This document shows positions 37,744 through 45,978 of a stretch of 64,000 bases of DNA, one piece after another. Location: assembly GCA_947502925.1 (NCBI GenBank), contig CANNBS010000006.1, positions 62,001-126,000 on the forward strand. Reading direction: 5' to 3'. The stretch's first letter is position 1. Every line of letters begins with the position of its first letter. This DNA is from an uncultured Marinicella sp. (lineage in GTDB: Bacteria > Pseudomonadota > Gammaproteobacteria > Xanthomonadales > Marinicellaceae). The translations under genes and the position numbers were made by a program. Below the pieces are notes generated by a model. The model was given only the letters and a program-made list of their open reading frames with translations. It did no database searches and was not told the origin of the DNA.

Positions 37744-38349
37744 TTAAGCCGGCAGTAAAGACTGACGATAAACGTTGAATACTGATTGCGCTGTAGCCAA
37801 CATATTTTGTCGATCGGTTGCTAACATGGATTGCATCACAAGCCCCTGAATGCTGCCAATAAACAATAAGGTCGCTGCCTCGATGTCTAAATCCGGATTC
37901 AGCTGACCTTTCTCTTGCCCTGCCTGCATGATGTTGCGTAACAAGTCAGCATACTGAACGATGAGCTTTTTCACCATTTGTTTCGGTACACTGTCTTTAT
38001 CATGTTGCAGTTCACCAAACAGAATGCGCGGAATACCCGGATGTTGACTGACGAAAGATATATGTGCTAAAAACATGGATTCTAGTTGATCGATGGCAAC
38101 GGCATCTGTGTCAATGGCTTTGTGAATATGCTTCATGAGACGATCGGCCACCCAGCCCATCACCCCGGAAAAAATAGACTCTTTGGTGGGAAAATGTCTA
38201 AAAATGGCACCCTGGGTTAAACCCATTTTGTCCGCCAAAGCCTGGGTACTGATGGAACTCGGGTTTTGCTCTGCAGCCAGATCAATTAAAGTTTCAACGG
38301 TCTCAAGGCGGCGTTGTTCGGCGGTTTTATTTTTGGTGCGAGAAGTCAT
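37744..38349 (-). CDS. TetR-family repressor, CecR-like
   Basis: A 201-residue TetR/AcrR regulator. The helix-turn-helix lies at about 33-56 (ISTQALADKMGLTQGAIFRHFPTKESIF). The C-terminal ligand domain is variable. It sits on the same strand upstream of the YbhGFSR-type operon. In E. coli the TetR protein CecR (YbiH) controls ybhGFSR, so the pairing is conserved. A palindromic operator lies 12 bases upstream of its own start and another in front of the exporter operon, indicating autoregulation plus repression of the pump. Inducer unknown. Confidence 0.85.
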   Translation of the reverse strand: MTSRTKNKTAEQRRLETVETLIDLAAEQNPSSISTQALADKMGLTQGAIFRHFPTKESIFSGVMGWVADRLMKHIHKAIDTDAVAIDQLESMFLAHISFVSQHPGIPRILFGELQHDKDSVPKQMVKKLIVQYADLLRNIMQAGQEKGQLNPDLDIEAATLLFIGSIQGLVMQSMLATDRQNMLATAQSVFNVYRQSLLPA

Positions 38350-38361
38350 AACAATTTAATT

Positions 38362-38375
38362 AGTGAGTACTCACT
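38362..38375. promoter_or_regulatory. Autoregulatory TetR operator
   Basis: AGTGAGTACTCACT, identical to the copy at 37533-37546 and placed 12 bases before the tetR ATG. The common block including the left flank is AGATAGTGAGTACTCACT when read on the minus strand. Confidence 0.8.
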
Positions 38376-38407
38376 ATCTTCTCACATTTTTTTATCAATG
38401 CCAATCT

Positions 38408-39733
38408 TTATTGAGAAAATTTAATCCATACTTCAAAACCATCGGATCGATTTGTGGCCGGTGAGTGAAGACGCATACTGGCACCTATGCCGGTGACAAT
38501 GGCATCGGCAATCGCCAAACCCAAACCCGATCCGTCAGTCCGGGTGTTATTTCTCACAAATCGACGCCTCAGTCGGGCTAATTGATCAGCCGGAATAATG
38601 GCGACTTGATTAACAACCCGTAAGGTACCGGAAGAAAAGTAAACCTCCACCGGACTATCCGGGGCACCATGTTTGAGGGCATTATCCAGTATATTCTGCA
38701 GTAAAATAGCCAAGGCATCGGCATCCACATTTGACCTGAATGTTTCATTATCCGGTATCTTTAAATGGATGACTGCATCTGGATGAGAGCGTTTAAAGTC
38801 ATCAACAATCAACCGCACAAGGCTGATTAAGTCATGCGATTCTGTGGATATTAACCGCCCACCTTCGGCTTTGGCTAACTGCATCAGTTTTTCTGATAAT
38901 TGTGACAGCCGCTTGATGGATTGTTCAATTTTATCTGCCTGTTCCCGGCTTGAACCCGCTGGCAGGACCTGTTGTAACCGTTGTATTTGTGCCAGTGCTG
39001 TGGCAATCGGTGTGCGTAATTCATGGGCGCTGTTGGCGGTAAAGGCATGTTCCAGTTCCATCGCGCGACGCAATCGCTGTAATAAATCATTTAAAGAATC
39101 CGCAATGGACTTAATTTCAATGGGTAATTCATTGGCTTGAATCGCAGACAAATCACCGCCATCCCGTGATTGAATAGCTTCACTCAACGCCAGCACATGG
39201 CGTAAGCTATAACGGACAAACAACCAGGTGCCAAAAAAGCACAACGGAATCAGTAGCGCCAATGGCCACACTAAAGTCATCAGCATGTCCCTCACCGCTG
39301 ATTGCCTTTGTGATAAGGGTTCTGCCACCTGAATGTGGAGGCTGTCCTGAACTGCGGAGGCCCCATAAAACCGGTGACTTGCTGAAGAACTAAAGCCTTT
39401 ACGAAATTCCTGGTCAAAAATAGCCGGATCGGCGTTATGCGATTTCAGTAAAACCGCACCGCTGTTATCACGCACCAGATAGACAAAATACTCATCATGC
39501 GCAGCCAATGGCATGATGTTTTGTATCTGCTCAGGGGTTTCACTGTTGATAATTTCGACCACAGCCAACGGCATAATGCGCTGTGCCGTTTCGGCCAGGG
39601 CGCTGTCAAATAAGTCATTCATTCTGTCGCGTAAAACAGACATGGCTAACACCAGAGCCAAAACCCACAACAACACAACACCTAAGGTTAAACCAACGCC
39701 CAGGCTCTTTTGCAAACTTTGAGGCCGCTTCAT
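38408..39733 (-). CDS. Sensor histidine kinase, QseC/PmrB type
   Basis: A 441-residue membrane sensor kinase. Two membrane segments (about 14-34 and 152-175) flank a periplasmic domain of about 115 residues that looks like the QseC/TctE N-terminal sensor. The HAMP linker is followed by the phosphoacceptor H237 in NSAHELRTP, an N box (LLQNILDNALKHG) and a G box (GSGLGLAIADAI). The start overlaps the response-regulator stop by four bases. The neighbouring redox cluster and shared promoter boxes suggest it senses metal or redox state, but the signal is not shown. Confidence 0.9.
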   Translation of the reverse strand: MKRPQSLQKSLGVGLTLGVVLLWVLALVLAMSVLRDRMNDLFDSALAETAQRIMPLAVVEIINSETPEQIQNIMPLAAHDEYFVYLVRDNSGAVLLKSHNADPAIFDQEFRKGFSSSASHRFYGASAVQDSLHIQVAEPLSQRQSAVRDMLMTLVWPLALLIPLCFFGTWLFVRYSLRHVLALSEAIQSRDGGDLSAIQANELPIEIKSIADSLNDLLQRLRRAMELEHAFTANSAHELRTPIATALAQIQRLQQVLPAGSSREQADKIEQSIKRLSQLSEKLMQLAKAEGGRLISTESHDLISLVRLIVDDFKRSHPDAVIHLKIPDNETFRSNVDADALAILLQNILDNALKHGAPDSPVEVYFSSGTLRVVNQVAIIPADQLARLRRRFVRNNTRTDGSGLGLAIADAIVTGIGASMRLHSPATNRSDGFEVWIKFSQ

Positions 39734-40389
39734 GTTTGCTTGATCCGGTAACCGAAGCCCCGCACCGTTTCGATCAGGTCCTTGCCCAGCTTCTTACGCA
39801 AGCGGCTGATGTACACTTCAATGGTATTACTTTCAATTTCAGCCCCAAAAGCATATAAATGATCTTCTAACTGGCTTTTTGATAATAACAATCCCGGTCT
39901 GTGCAAAAACGCTTCAAGCAAAGCCCACTCGCGGGCGGTTAACTGTATGTCAGCACCTGCTCTAGTGACCTGATGAGTATTTAAATCAACCGTTAAGTCA
40001 GCCAGCTTAATGGTTGGATTGGGGTTACCGGCATAACGACGCGCCACAGCGGCAACCCGCGCACTTAACTCAGACAAATCAAAAGGTTTAACCAGGTAAT
40101 CGTCGGCCCCGGCATTCAGGCCTTGTATGCGGTCAGAAATCTGATCTCTGGCGGTTAAAATAATCACCGCTGTGTCGTCACCGTCATGTCGTAAGGTTTT
40201 TAATAAATCAATACCATGGCCATCAGGCAACATCAAATCCAGCAAAATTAAGTCGTATTCAGTGCCGGCCAGCGCGGCTTTGGCCTGTGCAATGGTCTCC
40301 ACCCAGTCCACCGCATGGCCTTCATCAATCATCTGGTCGTGAATCACTTCGCCTAAGTCATTGGCGTCTTCAAGCAATAATAGCCGCAT
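39730..40389 (-). CDS. OmpR-family response regulator, QseB/PmrA type
   Basis: A 219-residue regulator with receiver residues E7/D8, phosphoacceptor D51 (LLDLMLPDG), T79 (ILTARD) and K101 (LVKPF), then a winged-helix DNA-binding domain (LTAREWALLEAFLHRPGLLLSKSQLEDHLY ... VYISRLRKKLG). It is followed by its sensor kinase. The divergent redox gene at 40534 carries a tandem TCAGG box with 11-bp spacing, the geometry expected for an OmpR-family dimer, and a second identical box lies before 41958. A half-site TTCAGGTTA at 40428-40436 on the minus strand may allow autoregulation. Confidence 0.92.
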   Translation of the reverse strand: MRLLLLEDANDLGEVIHDQMIDEGHAVDWVETIAQAKAALAGTEYDLILLDLMLPDGHGIDLLKTLRHDGDDTAVIILTARDQISDRIQGLNAGADDYLVKPFDLSELSARVAAVARRYAGNPNPTIKLADLTVDLNTHQVTRAGADIQLTAREWALLEAFLHRPGLLLSKSQLEDHLYAFGAEIESNTIEVYISRLRKKLGKDLIETVRGFGYRIKQT

Positions 40390-40482
40390 TTAATATCAAC
40401 ATTTGTACTAAATAATAATCATAATCATAACCTGAACAGCCATTATAAAGTAAGTCTAAAAGCCATTACACCTTATGAGCTT

Positions 40483-40513
40483 TCAGGTTATTGTCAGGAT
40501 AAGTGTTTAAAGT
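40483..40513 (+). promoter_or_regulatory. Response-regulator box and -10 of the ferric-reductase-like gene
   Basis: Direct repeats TCAGG at 40483-40487 and 40494-40498, exactly 11 bp apart, followed 14 bases after the second repeat by TAAAGT (-10). The same layout occurs at 41900-41930. The second repeat occupies the -35 position, as in PmrA/QseB-activated promoters. Confidence 0.65.
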
Positions 40514-40533
40514 GAGCAATAATTAATAAACAG

Positions 40534-41877
40534 ATGCAAATAATGAATAACAAAAAACTGACGATTCATTTAACAGTCATTAGCACGGTCATTCTGGCCG
40601 TTTGGGCCTGGAGTTACCGCATAAATGTAACGCCGTATGATGGCTTGTCCTGGCTAACATACGACAATCTACTGTTTGTCACCGGGCTGATGGCCATGGC
40701 TTTGATGTCGATAACCATGGTATTAGCCACCCGACCGGCCGTTTTAGAGCCTGTGTTTAATGGCCTTGATAAAATCTATCGATTGCATAAATGGACCGCT
40801 TTATTAGCGGTTATTTTTGCCGTTCTGCATTGGTTAACTGAAATGAATGATGACTGGTTAGAATCACTGTTGTTGGTTTCCACACAACCCACTGAGGCTT
40901 CGGTTTCAGTCTTTGTTGATAATATGCAAGAACTGGCTGAGGATTTGGGTGAATGGAGCTTTTATCTGGTGGCTGGCATGGTGCTGTTGTCACTATTGAA
41001 GTTTTTTCCCTACAAATTCTGGCGTTATTTACACCGTACTATGCCGGTGCTGTATTTATTACTGGTCTTTCATGCAGCCTGGCTAACACCATTTAGCTGG
41101 TGGCAACAACCCATCGGTTTACTTTTAGCGTTGTTGATGGTGGCCGGCAGTGTTGCAGCCATGCGCTCTTTAACCGGACACATTGGCCGCAACCGCCAGG
41201 TAAAAGCCACCATCAAATCCATCTCAACCACCACACAAAATGTCACCCAAGTTGTGTGCCAATTGGATAAAAAGTGGCCCGGCCACCGAGCAGGGCAATT
41301 TGCTTTTGTAAAATTCGATCGACTTGAAGGCGCCCACCCGTTCACCATTGCCAATGCCGATAACAATCAGGGTCAATTAACTTTTGAAATAAAAGCCCTC
41401 GGTGATTACACCCAAAAATTAGCAGAGAAACTAACCATAGGTCAAGCCGTTACCATTGAAGGGCCATATGGCCGGTTTGATTTCAAACGCCACAAAGTCA
41501 AGGCCGAGCAAATCTGGGTGGCCGCGGGGATAGGTGTAACGCCCTTTTTAGCCTGGTTAGAAGAACTACACAAGCACCCGGAGCAAATGGCGACTGCACA
41601 AATGCATTACTGTACCCATGATGGAATCACTGATCCGATGGTGCCACGTTTACAGCAATTGTGTAAAAACTTACCTGGTATTACTTTGCAGATACATGAC
41701 AGCCAAAAAGGACAAAAAATCACACCACAAGACCTGTTAACTCAAGAGGCAACGAAGCGTGTAACCGAAGTGTGGTATTGCGGTCCCAAAGGCTTGGCCA
41801 AACTTTTAGAATCGGGTTTAAAGAAAACTATACCCGGTTCACTGCGATTTCGGAAAGAAGCCTTTGAATTGCGCTAA
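40534..41877 (+). CDS. Ferric-reductase-like transmembrane flavoprotein
   Basis: A 447-residue protein with about six membrane helices at 10-215 containing haem-ligand-like histidines (IYRLHKWTALLAVIFAVLHW, YLHRTMPVLYLLLVFHAAWL). A cytosolic FAD/NAD reductase domain follows at about 225-447: GQFAFVKF, HPFTIANA near 268, and GIGVTPFLAWLEEL near 332. It fits the ferric reductase/NOX-type family that moves electrons from NAD(P)H across the membrane. Two ATGs (40534, 40543) could start it; neither has a clear Shine-Dalgarno sequence. It is divergent from the two-component genes and has its own regulator box. Confidence 0.85.
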   Translation: MQIMNNKKLTIHLTVISTVILAVWAWSYRINVTPYDGLSWLTYDNLLFVTGLMAMALMSITMVLATRPAVLEPVFNGLDKIYRLHKWTALLAVIFAVLHWLTEMNDDWLESLLLVSTQPTEASVSVFVDNMQELAEDLGEWSFYLVAGMVLLSLLKFFPYKFWRYLHRTMPVLYLLLVFHAAWLTPFSWWQQPIGLLLALLMVAGSVAAMRSLTGHIGRNRQVKATIKSISTTTQNVTQVVCQLDKKWPGHRAGQFAFVKFDRLEGAHPFTIANADNNQGQLTFEIKALGDYTQKLAEKLTIGQAVTIEGPYGRFDFKRHKVKAEQIWVAAGIGVTPFLAWLEELHKHPEQMATAQMHYCTHDGITDPMVPRLQQLCKNLPGITLQIHDSQKGQKITPQDLLTQEATKRVTEVWYCGPKGLAKLLESGLKKTIPGSLRFRKEAFELR

Positions 41878-41899
41878 TATAAAATTAAGTGACCTGCTT

Positions 41900-41930
41900 T
41901 CAGGTTACTGTCAGGATAGTCAATTATAGT
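41900..41930 (+). promoter_or_regulatory. Second response-regulator box with -10, before the PepSY gene
   Basis: TCAGG at 41900-41904 and 41911-41915 (11 bp apart) and TATAGT at 41925-41930. Around it 22 of 23 bases match the copy before 40534, so the same regulator should control both. Confidence 0.7.
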
Positions 41931-41957
41931 TAAGATTCACTCAACCGGAGAAATCCC

Positions 41958-42329
41958 ATGAATATTCTACGAATGACGGCCTTAATGGCCACTTTTTTAA
42001 TCTCAACAGCGGCATTGGCTGATGATGACTGCACCGATCCGGTGGCCGACTGGCAACCGCAAGAAAACCTGCGTCAATTGATGATTGACAACGGCTGGGA
42101 CGTGAAACGTATTAAAGTTGATGACGGCTGTTACGAAGTTAAAGGTTTTGACCAGGACGGCAACCGGGTGGAAGCCAAATTCTCACCGGCCACACTGGAG
42201 ATTCGGGAACTTGAGGTTAAATTTACAGGTTCCGGTCACCGTTCTGGTTATCTAAAAAAACATTCTGTTCAACAAAAGCCAGTAAACAATAAAAATACCC
42301 GAAAAAAACCCAAAGTCAACATTCAATAA
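41958..42329 (+). CDS. Periplasmic PepSY-domain protein
   Basis: A 123-residue exported protein: signal peptide at 1-22 (MTALMATFLISTAALA), then a single PepSY domain (LRQLMIDNGWDVKRIKVDDGCYEVKGFDQDGNRVEAKFSPATLEI) and a basic, probably disordered tail. Two cysteines (in DDDCTDP and DDGCYEV) could form a disulfide. Small PepSY proteins often accompany membrane redox and haem/flavin proteins. GGAG precedes the start. It follows a response-regulator box and is 18 bases from the DUF2271 gene. Confidence 0.85.
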   Translation: MNILRMTALMATFLISTAALADDDCTDPVADWQPQENLRQLMIDNGWDVKRIKVDDGCYEVKGFDQDGNRVEAKFSPATLEIRELEVKFTGSGHRSGYLKKHSVQQKPVNNKNTRKKPKVNIQ

Positions 42330-42347
42330 AACCACGGAGTTAAAAGC

Positions 42348-42818
42348 ATGACATACCGCACCTTGATACCGGCAGCCCTCGCCATTGTATTGTCGACCAT
42401 GGCTGCCAACGCCCGCGAAATCACCTTCACCACTGAACTGAAAAACTACGGTGGTGATGGTGCTTACGTGGCCTTATACCTCACCAATGAGGCAGGGCAA
42501 TACCAACAAACATTATGGATTGCCGGGGAAAAATCAAAATATTATAAACACTTAAGCGGCTGGGCACGGGGCAGTGGCCAACGCAGCAGTGAATATGACG
42601 GCCTCACCGGTGCCAGCGTGGCGGCCGGTAAAACCATGACTGTGACCCTTGATTTAGCTGATTCCTTGATTGATTCAGGCCATCAGATCAGGGTCGATAC
42701 CGCCGTGGAAGATATGCGCGACAACCGCTATGATGTGGTGGTGCCATTAACCACAGAAGGTGTTAATCAGATCACGGCCGGTCGCGGCTACGTGCAAAGT
42801 TTCAGCTACTCATTTTAA
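42348..42818 (+). CDS. DUF2271-family exported protein
   Basis: A 156-residue periplasmic protein with a signal peptide at 1-22 (ALAIVLSTMAANA). The mature part matches DUF2271: YVALYLTNEAGQYQQTLWIAGEKSKYY, HLSGWARGSG and DGLTGASVAAGKTMTVTLDL. DUF2271 proteins are usually found beside PepSY membrane proteins and flavin-transfer enzymes, as here. Function unknown. A mobile repeat begins six bases after its stop codon. Confidence 0.85.
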   Translation: MTYRTLIPAALAIVLSTMAANAREITFTTELKNYGGDGAYVALYLTNEAGQYQQTLWIAGEKSKYYKHLSGWARGSGQRSSEYDGLTGASVAAGKTMTVTLDLADSLIDSGHQIRVDTAVEDMRDNRYDVVVPLTTEGVNQITAGRGYVQSFSYSF

Positions 42819-42823
42819 ATTAC

Positions 42824-43048
42824 GAGACCTCTGCATAAATCTGGGTTATTGAAAAAATGATTGAAATTCTGAAGTTCAAGGAAGGAAACGCAAGTAATAG
42901 CAAGGCTATTGCTCAGTTTTATTCAGCGCTTCCATGCGCTTCACCCCTTCGGGGCTTGTGTGATAATTCATTCCAGATGAATTATTCTGACGCAGAAATT
43001 CAGGATTTCAGACATTTTTATTTAATTCACGACTTATTCAGAGGTCTC
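42824..43048. mobile_element. MITE-like repeat, copy 1
   Basis: A 225-bp element bounded by inverted repeats GAGACCTCTG ... CAGAGGTCTC (about 15 bp with one mismatch) and by a 5-bp direct repeat ATTAC on each side (42819-42823, 43049-43053), which looks like a target-site duplication. It contains no transposase. The middle has a CCCC-TTC-GGGG hairpin and a TAATTCAT/ATGAATTA inverted repeat. About 66 bp of this middle are missing from the second copy at 58040. A 71-codon open frame across it is not a gene. Confidence 0.8.
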
Positions 43049-43084
43049 ATTACACTAAAATCAAAGCTTTAAGGGCAAGATGCC

Positions 43085-45316
43085 ATGATTCGTAAACTCC
43101 ACTCGATACTGGGTTTGTCGGCGGTGTTGCTGGTACTGGTACTGGCCATCAGCGGCGCTATTTTGTCGATTAATCCGACCATTGAGCGCAGCCAGGCCAC
43201 TGTTATGGGCACCTCTGCCATCACGGTGGCAGAATTAACCGGCAAGCTGGCCAAGCGATACCCAAAAATTGAACAACTACAACGCAGCCCATCCGGCACC
43301 CTGATTGTTTATTATACCGACAACAATCAGGCCGGTGCTGATCGGATTGATCCGTTTACCGCAGAAACAATCGGACCCTATACCGTCCCGGCCTTTAAAA
43401 CCTGGCTGAAAAACCTGCACCGATCCTACCTACTCGACAATCCGGGACGCATTGCAGTTGCCTTAGGTGCTCTTGTTATGCTATTGATAAGCATATCCGG
43501 CACCCTGATGCTGATTAACAGCACTGGTGGCTGGCGCCATTTCTTTCGCCCCATTCAAGGTTCAACGCTGGCTCAACGTTTACACAGCCGCATCGGACGC
43601 CTGGCATTAATTGCTCTGATGCTGTCTGCTCTCACCGGTCTTTATATGTCTTTGGAGACCTTTGAATTTATTCCGGATCACCAGACCGCCGAGCCGGCTT
43701 TTCCTCAACAGGTTGACGGCGGGGAACCTGCGGCTATTGGTTCTTTGACTGCGCTTAAAAATATTCCGGTGTCTGAACTTCGAGAACTTGTTTACCCCTA
43801 TCCCCAAGATGCCTATGATGTCTATTCAATTCGAACTCAGCAAGGCATGGGTTTTATTGACCAGTCAACCGGCCAATTACTGGCCTTTCGACCGTATAAC
43901 AGCCAGCAGAAAATCTATGAATTTATCTATATGTTACACACCGGAGAGGGATTGTGGTGGCTGGCCTTATTGCTGGGCTTAAGTGCCCTGACAGTCCCCG
44001 TCATGACATGGACCGGCATCCAGGTGTGGTGGCGACGCAGACGAGCCATACCGCGTATCCGCAATAACAGCAAAGCCCAGTCAGCCGACAGCATCATTCT
44101 GGTGGGCAGTGAAAATAACAGTACCTGGGGCTTTGCCATAAATCTGCACGATGCCTTGAACTCAGCCGGTTATCAGGTGCATACCGCCGCCATGAATAAA
44201 CTGGCCGACACTTACCCAAAAGCACAACGGTTGTTTATTCTAACCGCCACCTATGGCGATGGCGATGCCCCGGCTTCAGCCAGGCAATTTCTGAAACGCC
44301 TGCAACAAGTTAACGATTCTGAGGGAATTCCTTATGCAGTGCTGGGATTTGGTGATCGCCAATTCCCAAAGTTCTGCGGCTATGCGCTACAGGTCACAGA
44401 CGCTTTACAACAAAAAGGCTGGCCGGCGCTTTTGATCACTGAAATGATTGATCGCCAATCGAGTCAAACCTTTGCCCGCTGGGGTGAAGCCATCGGCCAG
44501 AAAATCGGCACCGAACTAACACTGGATTACAGCCCGCCACAGCCTAAAACCGTGACCTTACAATTAACAGATCGAACCGATTATGGCGAGCAGGTGCAGG
44601 CACCCACATCAGTTCTGCGTTTTAAAATGGCTGATCAAGCCCAACCAAAAGGGTGGTTGCAGAGCTTATTCAATACTTCAAAACTACCCCACTTTGAAGC
44701 CGGTGATTTGGTCGGCATTTTACCACCGGGCAGCCCGGTACCCCGTTATTACTCGCTGGCCTCTGATTCTCGTAATGGGGTTTTAGAAATATGTGTGCGC
44801 AAGCTACCGGATGGGCTGTGCTCCAACTTTCTGCATAACTTAAAAACCGGTGAAACCATTGAAGCCTTTATCCAGGAAAACCCACAATTTCGACCGGCCT
44901 CGAACAAAAAACCCATTATTCTAATCAGTGCCGGTGCCGGCATTGGGCCTTTAATCGGCTTTATCCGTAATAACAAATCGCGCCATCCCATGTACCTTTA
45001 TTGGGGCGGGCGTAAGCCGGAATCTGATTTTCTTTATCAACAGGAACTCCAAATTTATCTTGACGATAACCGACTGACCGGTCTTAATACCGCTTTTTCT
45101 CGAATCCCTGAAAACAGCGGCTATGTCCAGGATAAGTTAATCACCGATACTGAACATATTCGCGCACTGGTTCAAAACAACGCCCAGATTTTAGTCTGCG
45201 GTGGCCGTAAAATGGCGGTCGGTGTCAGCACTGCCATGAATGAAATTCTGGCACCCATTGAACTTGATGTCGCTAGCCTCAAAGCCGATGGCCGATACCG
45301 TGAGGATGTTTATTAG
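43085..45316 (+). CDS. PepSY-membrane / flavodoxin / NADPH reductase fusion protein
   Basis: A 743-residue protein joining a PepSY-TM membrane part (about 1-320, first helix LSAVLLVLVLAISGAILS, four helices in all) to a flavodoxin domain from about 337 (ILVGSENNSTWGFA, LTATYGDGDAPASARQF, VLGFGDRQFPKFCGYA). A sulfite-reductase-type FAD/NADPH module follows from about 482 (RYYSLASDS, ICVRKLPDGLCSNFL, SAGAGIGPLIGFI, LYWGGRKPESDF). It should pass electrons from NADPH through FAD and FMN to the membrane or periplasm. The PepSY and DUF2271 genes upstream are its likely partners, now separated from it by the mobile repeat. Confidence 0.88.
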   Translation: MIRKLHSILGLSAVLLVLVLAISGAILSINPTIERSQATVMGTSAITVAELTGKLAKRYPKIEQLQRSPSGTLIVYYTDNNQAGADRIDPFTAETIGPYTVPAFKTWLKNLHRSYLLDNPGRIAVALGALVMLLISISGTLMLINSTGGWRHFFRPIQGSTLAQRLHSRIGRLALIALMLSALTGLYMSLETFEFIPDHQTAEPAFPQQVDGGEPAAIGSLTALKNIPVSELRELVYPYPQDAYDVYSIRTQQGMGFIDQSTGQLLAFRPYNSQQKIYEFIYMLHTGEGLWWLALLLGLSALTVPVMTWTGIQVWWRRRRAIPRIRNNSKAQSADSIILVGSENNSTWGFAINLHDALNSAGYQVHTAAMNKLADTYPKAQRLFILTATYGDGDAPASARQFLKRLQQVNDSEGIPYAVLGFGDRQFPKFCGYALQVTDALQQKGWPALLITEMIDRQSSQTFARWGEAIGQKIGTELTLDYSPPQPKTVTLQLTDRTDYGEQVQAPTSVLRFKMADQAQPKGWLQSLFNTSKLPHFEAGDLVGILPPGSPVPRYYSLASDSRNGVLEICVRKLPDGLCSNFLHNLKTGETIEAFIQENPQFRPASNKKPIILISAGAGIGPLIGFIRNNKSRHPMYLYWGGRKPESDFLYQQELQIYLDDNRLTGLNTAFSRIPENSGYVQDKLITDTEHIRALVQNNAQILVCGGRKMAVGVSTAMNEILAPIELDVASLKADGRYREDVY

Positions 45317-45348
45317 TATAACCCGATATGAGAAACAGTCGTTTTTGT

Positions 45349-45978
45349 TTATTCCCGCTGATACAACGCATATAAATACGGCCGTTGACCGCCTGCGGGT
45401 GTCACATAGTCGTAATGGGCCTGTTTGCGCAGGGCAAAGATTGGTTCCATTCGCTGATTCATATCATCTAAAGAATAACGCCTTACCGGTAAACCCGCGC
45501 AGCGATCCACACCGTGTTCTGAAAACTCCGCCAACAGCACATAACCATCTTTTTTCACCAATCGATATAGACTGGCAAAGTATTGCTCAACAGCCCGTTC
45601 CTCAATCAAAAAATGCAACACCGCCCGATCTATCCAGATATCCACGGGTGGTACATCTTCTGGTAAAGCTTGTGATAAATCGGCCGGCAACCAGGTTACA
45701 TTATCTTGATTTCCAATCCGTTGACGCAGCTTGGTCAAAGCCTCAACACTGATATCATTCAGAATCAGCCGGTGCCCCATGGCCAGCAAAGCCTCGACCA
45801 ACTGCGAGGTCCCCGCCCCGGCAATAAAAATCGTTTGCGGCGTGTCGAGTAACTCCGACGGAAAGAAATCCAAGGTGTATGAAATGTCATTCTCATACCA
45901 TCCCAAAGTATCATCTGGCTTATCACTAAAGGTTTGGTCCCAGTGGGTCTGTTTTGTCTTGTACTTCATACCGATCAT
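45349..45978 (-). CDS. Class I SAM-dependent methyltransferase
   Basis: A 209-residue Rossmann-fold methyltransferase. Motif I is IFIAGAGTSQLVEALL, the acidic end of strand 2 is LILNDIS, and WLPADLSQ and VDIWIDRAVLHFL form motifs II and post-I. The N-terminal THWDQTFSDKP...GWYE segment resembles thiopurine/tellurite-type methyltransferases. The substrate is unknown. The ATG at 45978 overlaps the stop of the DUF3667 gene as TAATG; an ATG at 45969 is the alternative. Confidence 0.82.
   Translation of the reverse strand: MIGMKYKTKQTHWDQTFSDKPDDTLGWYENDISYTLDFFPSELLDTPQTIFIAGAGTSQLVEALLAMGHRLILNDISVEALTKLRQRIGNQDNVTWLPADLSQALPEDVPPVDIWIDRAVLHFLIEERAVEQYFASLYRLVKKDGYVLLAEFSEHGVDRCAGLPVRRYSLDDMNQRMEPIFALRKQAHYDYVTPAGGQRPYLYALYQRE

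Noticed and set aside
42857..43072. 71-codon frame inside the mobile repeat
   Set aside because: It crosses the terminal inverted repeat, is interrupted in the second copy, and has no transposase features.
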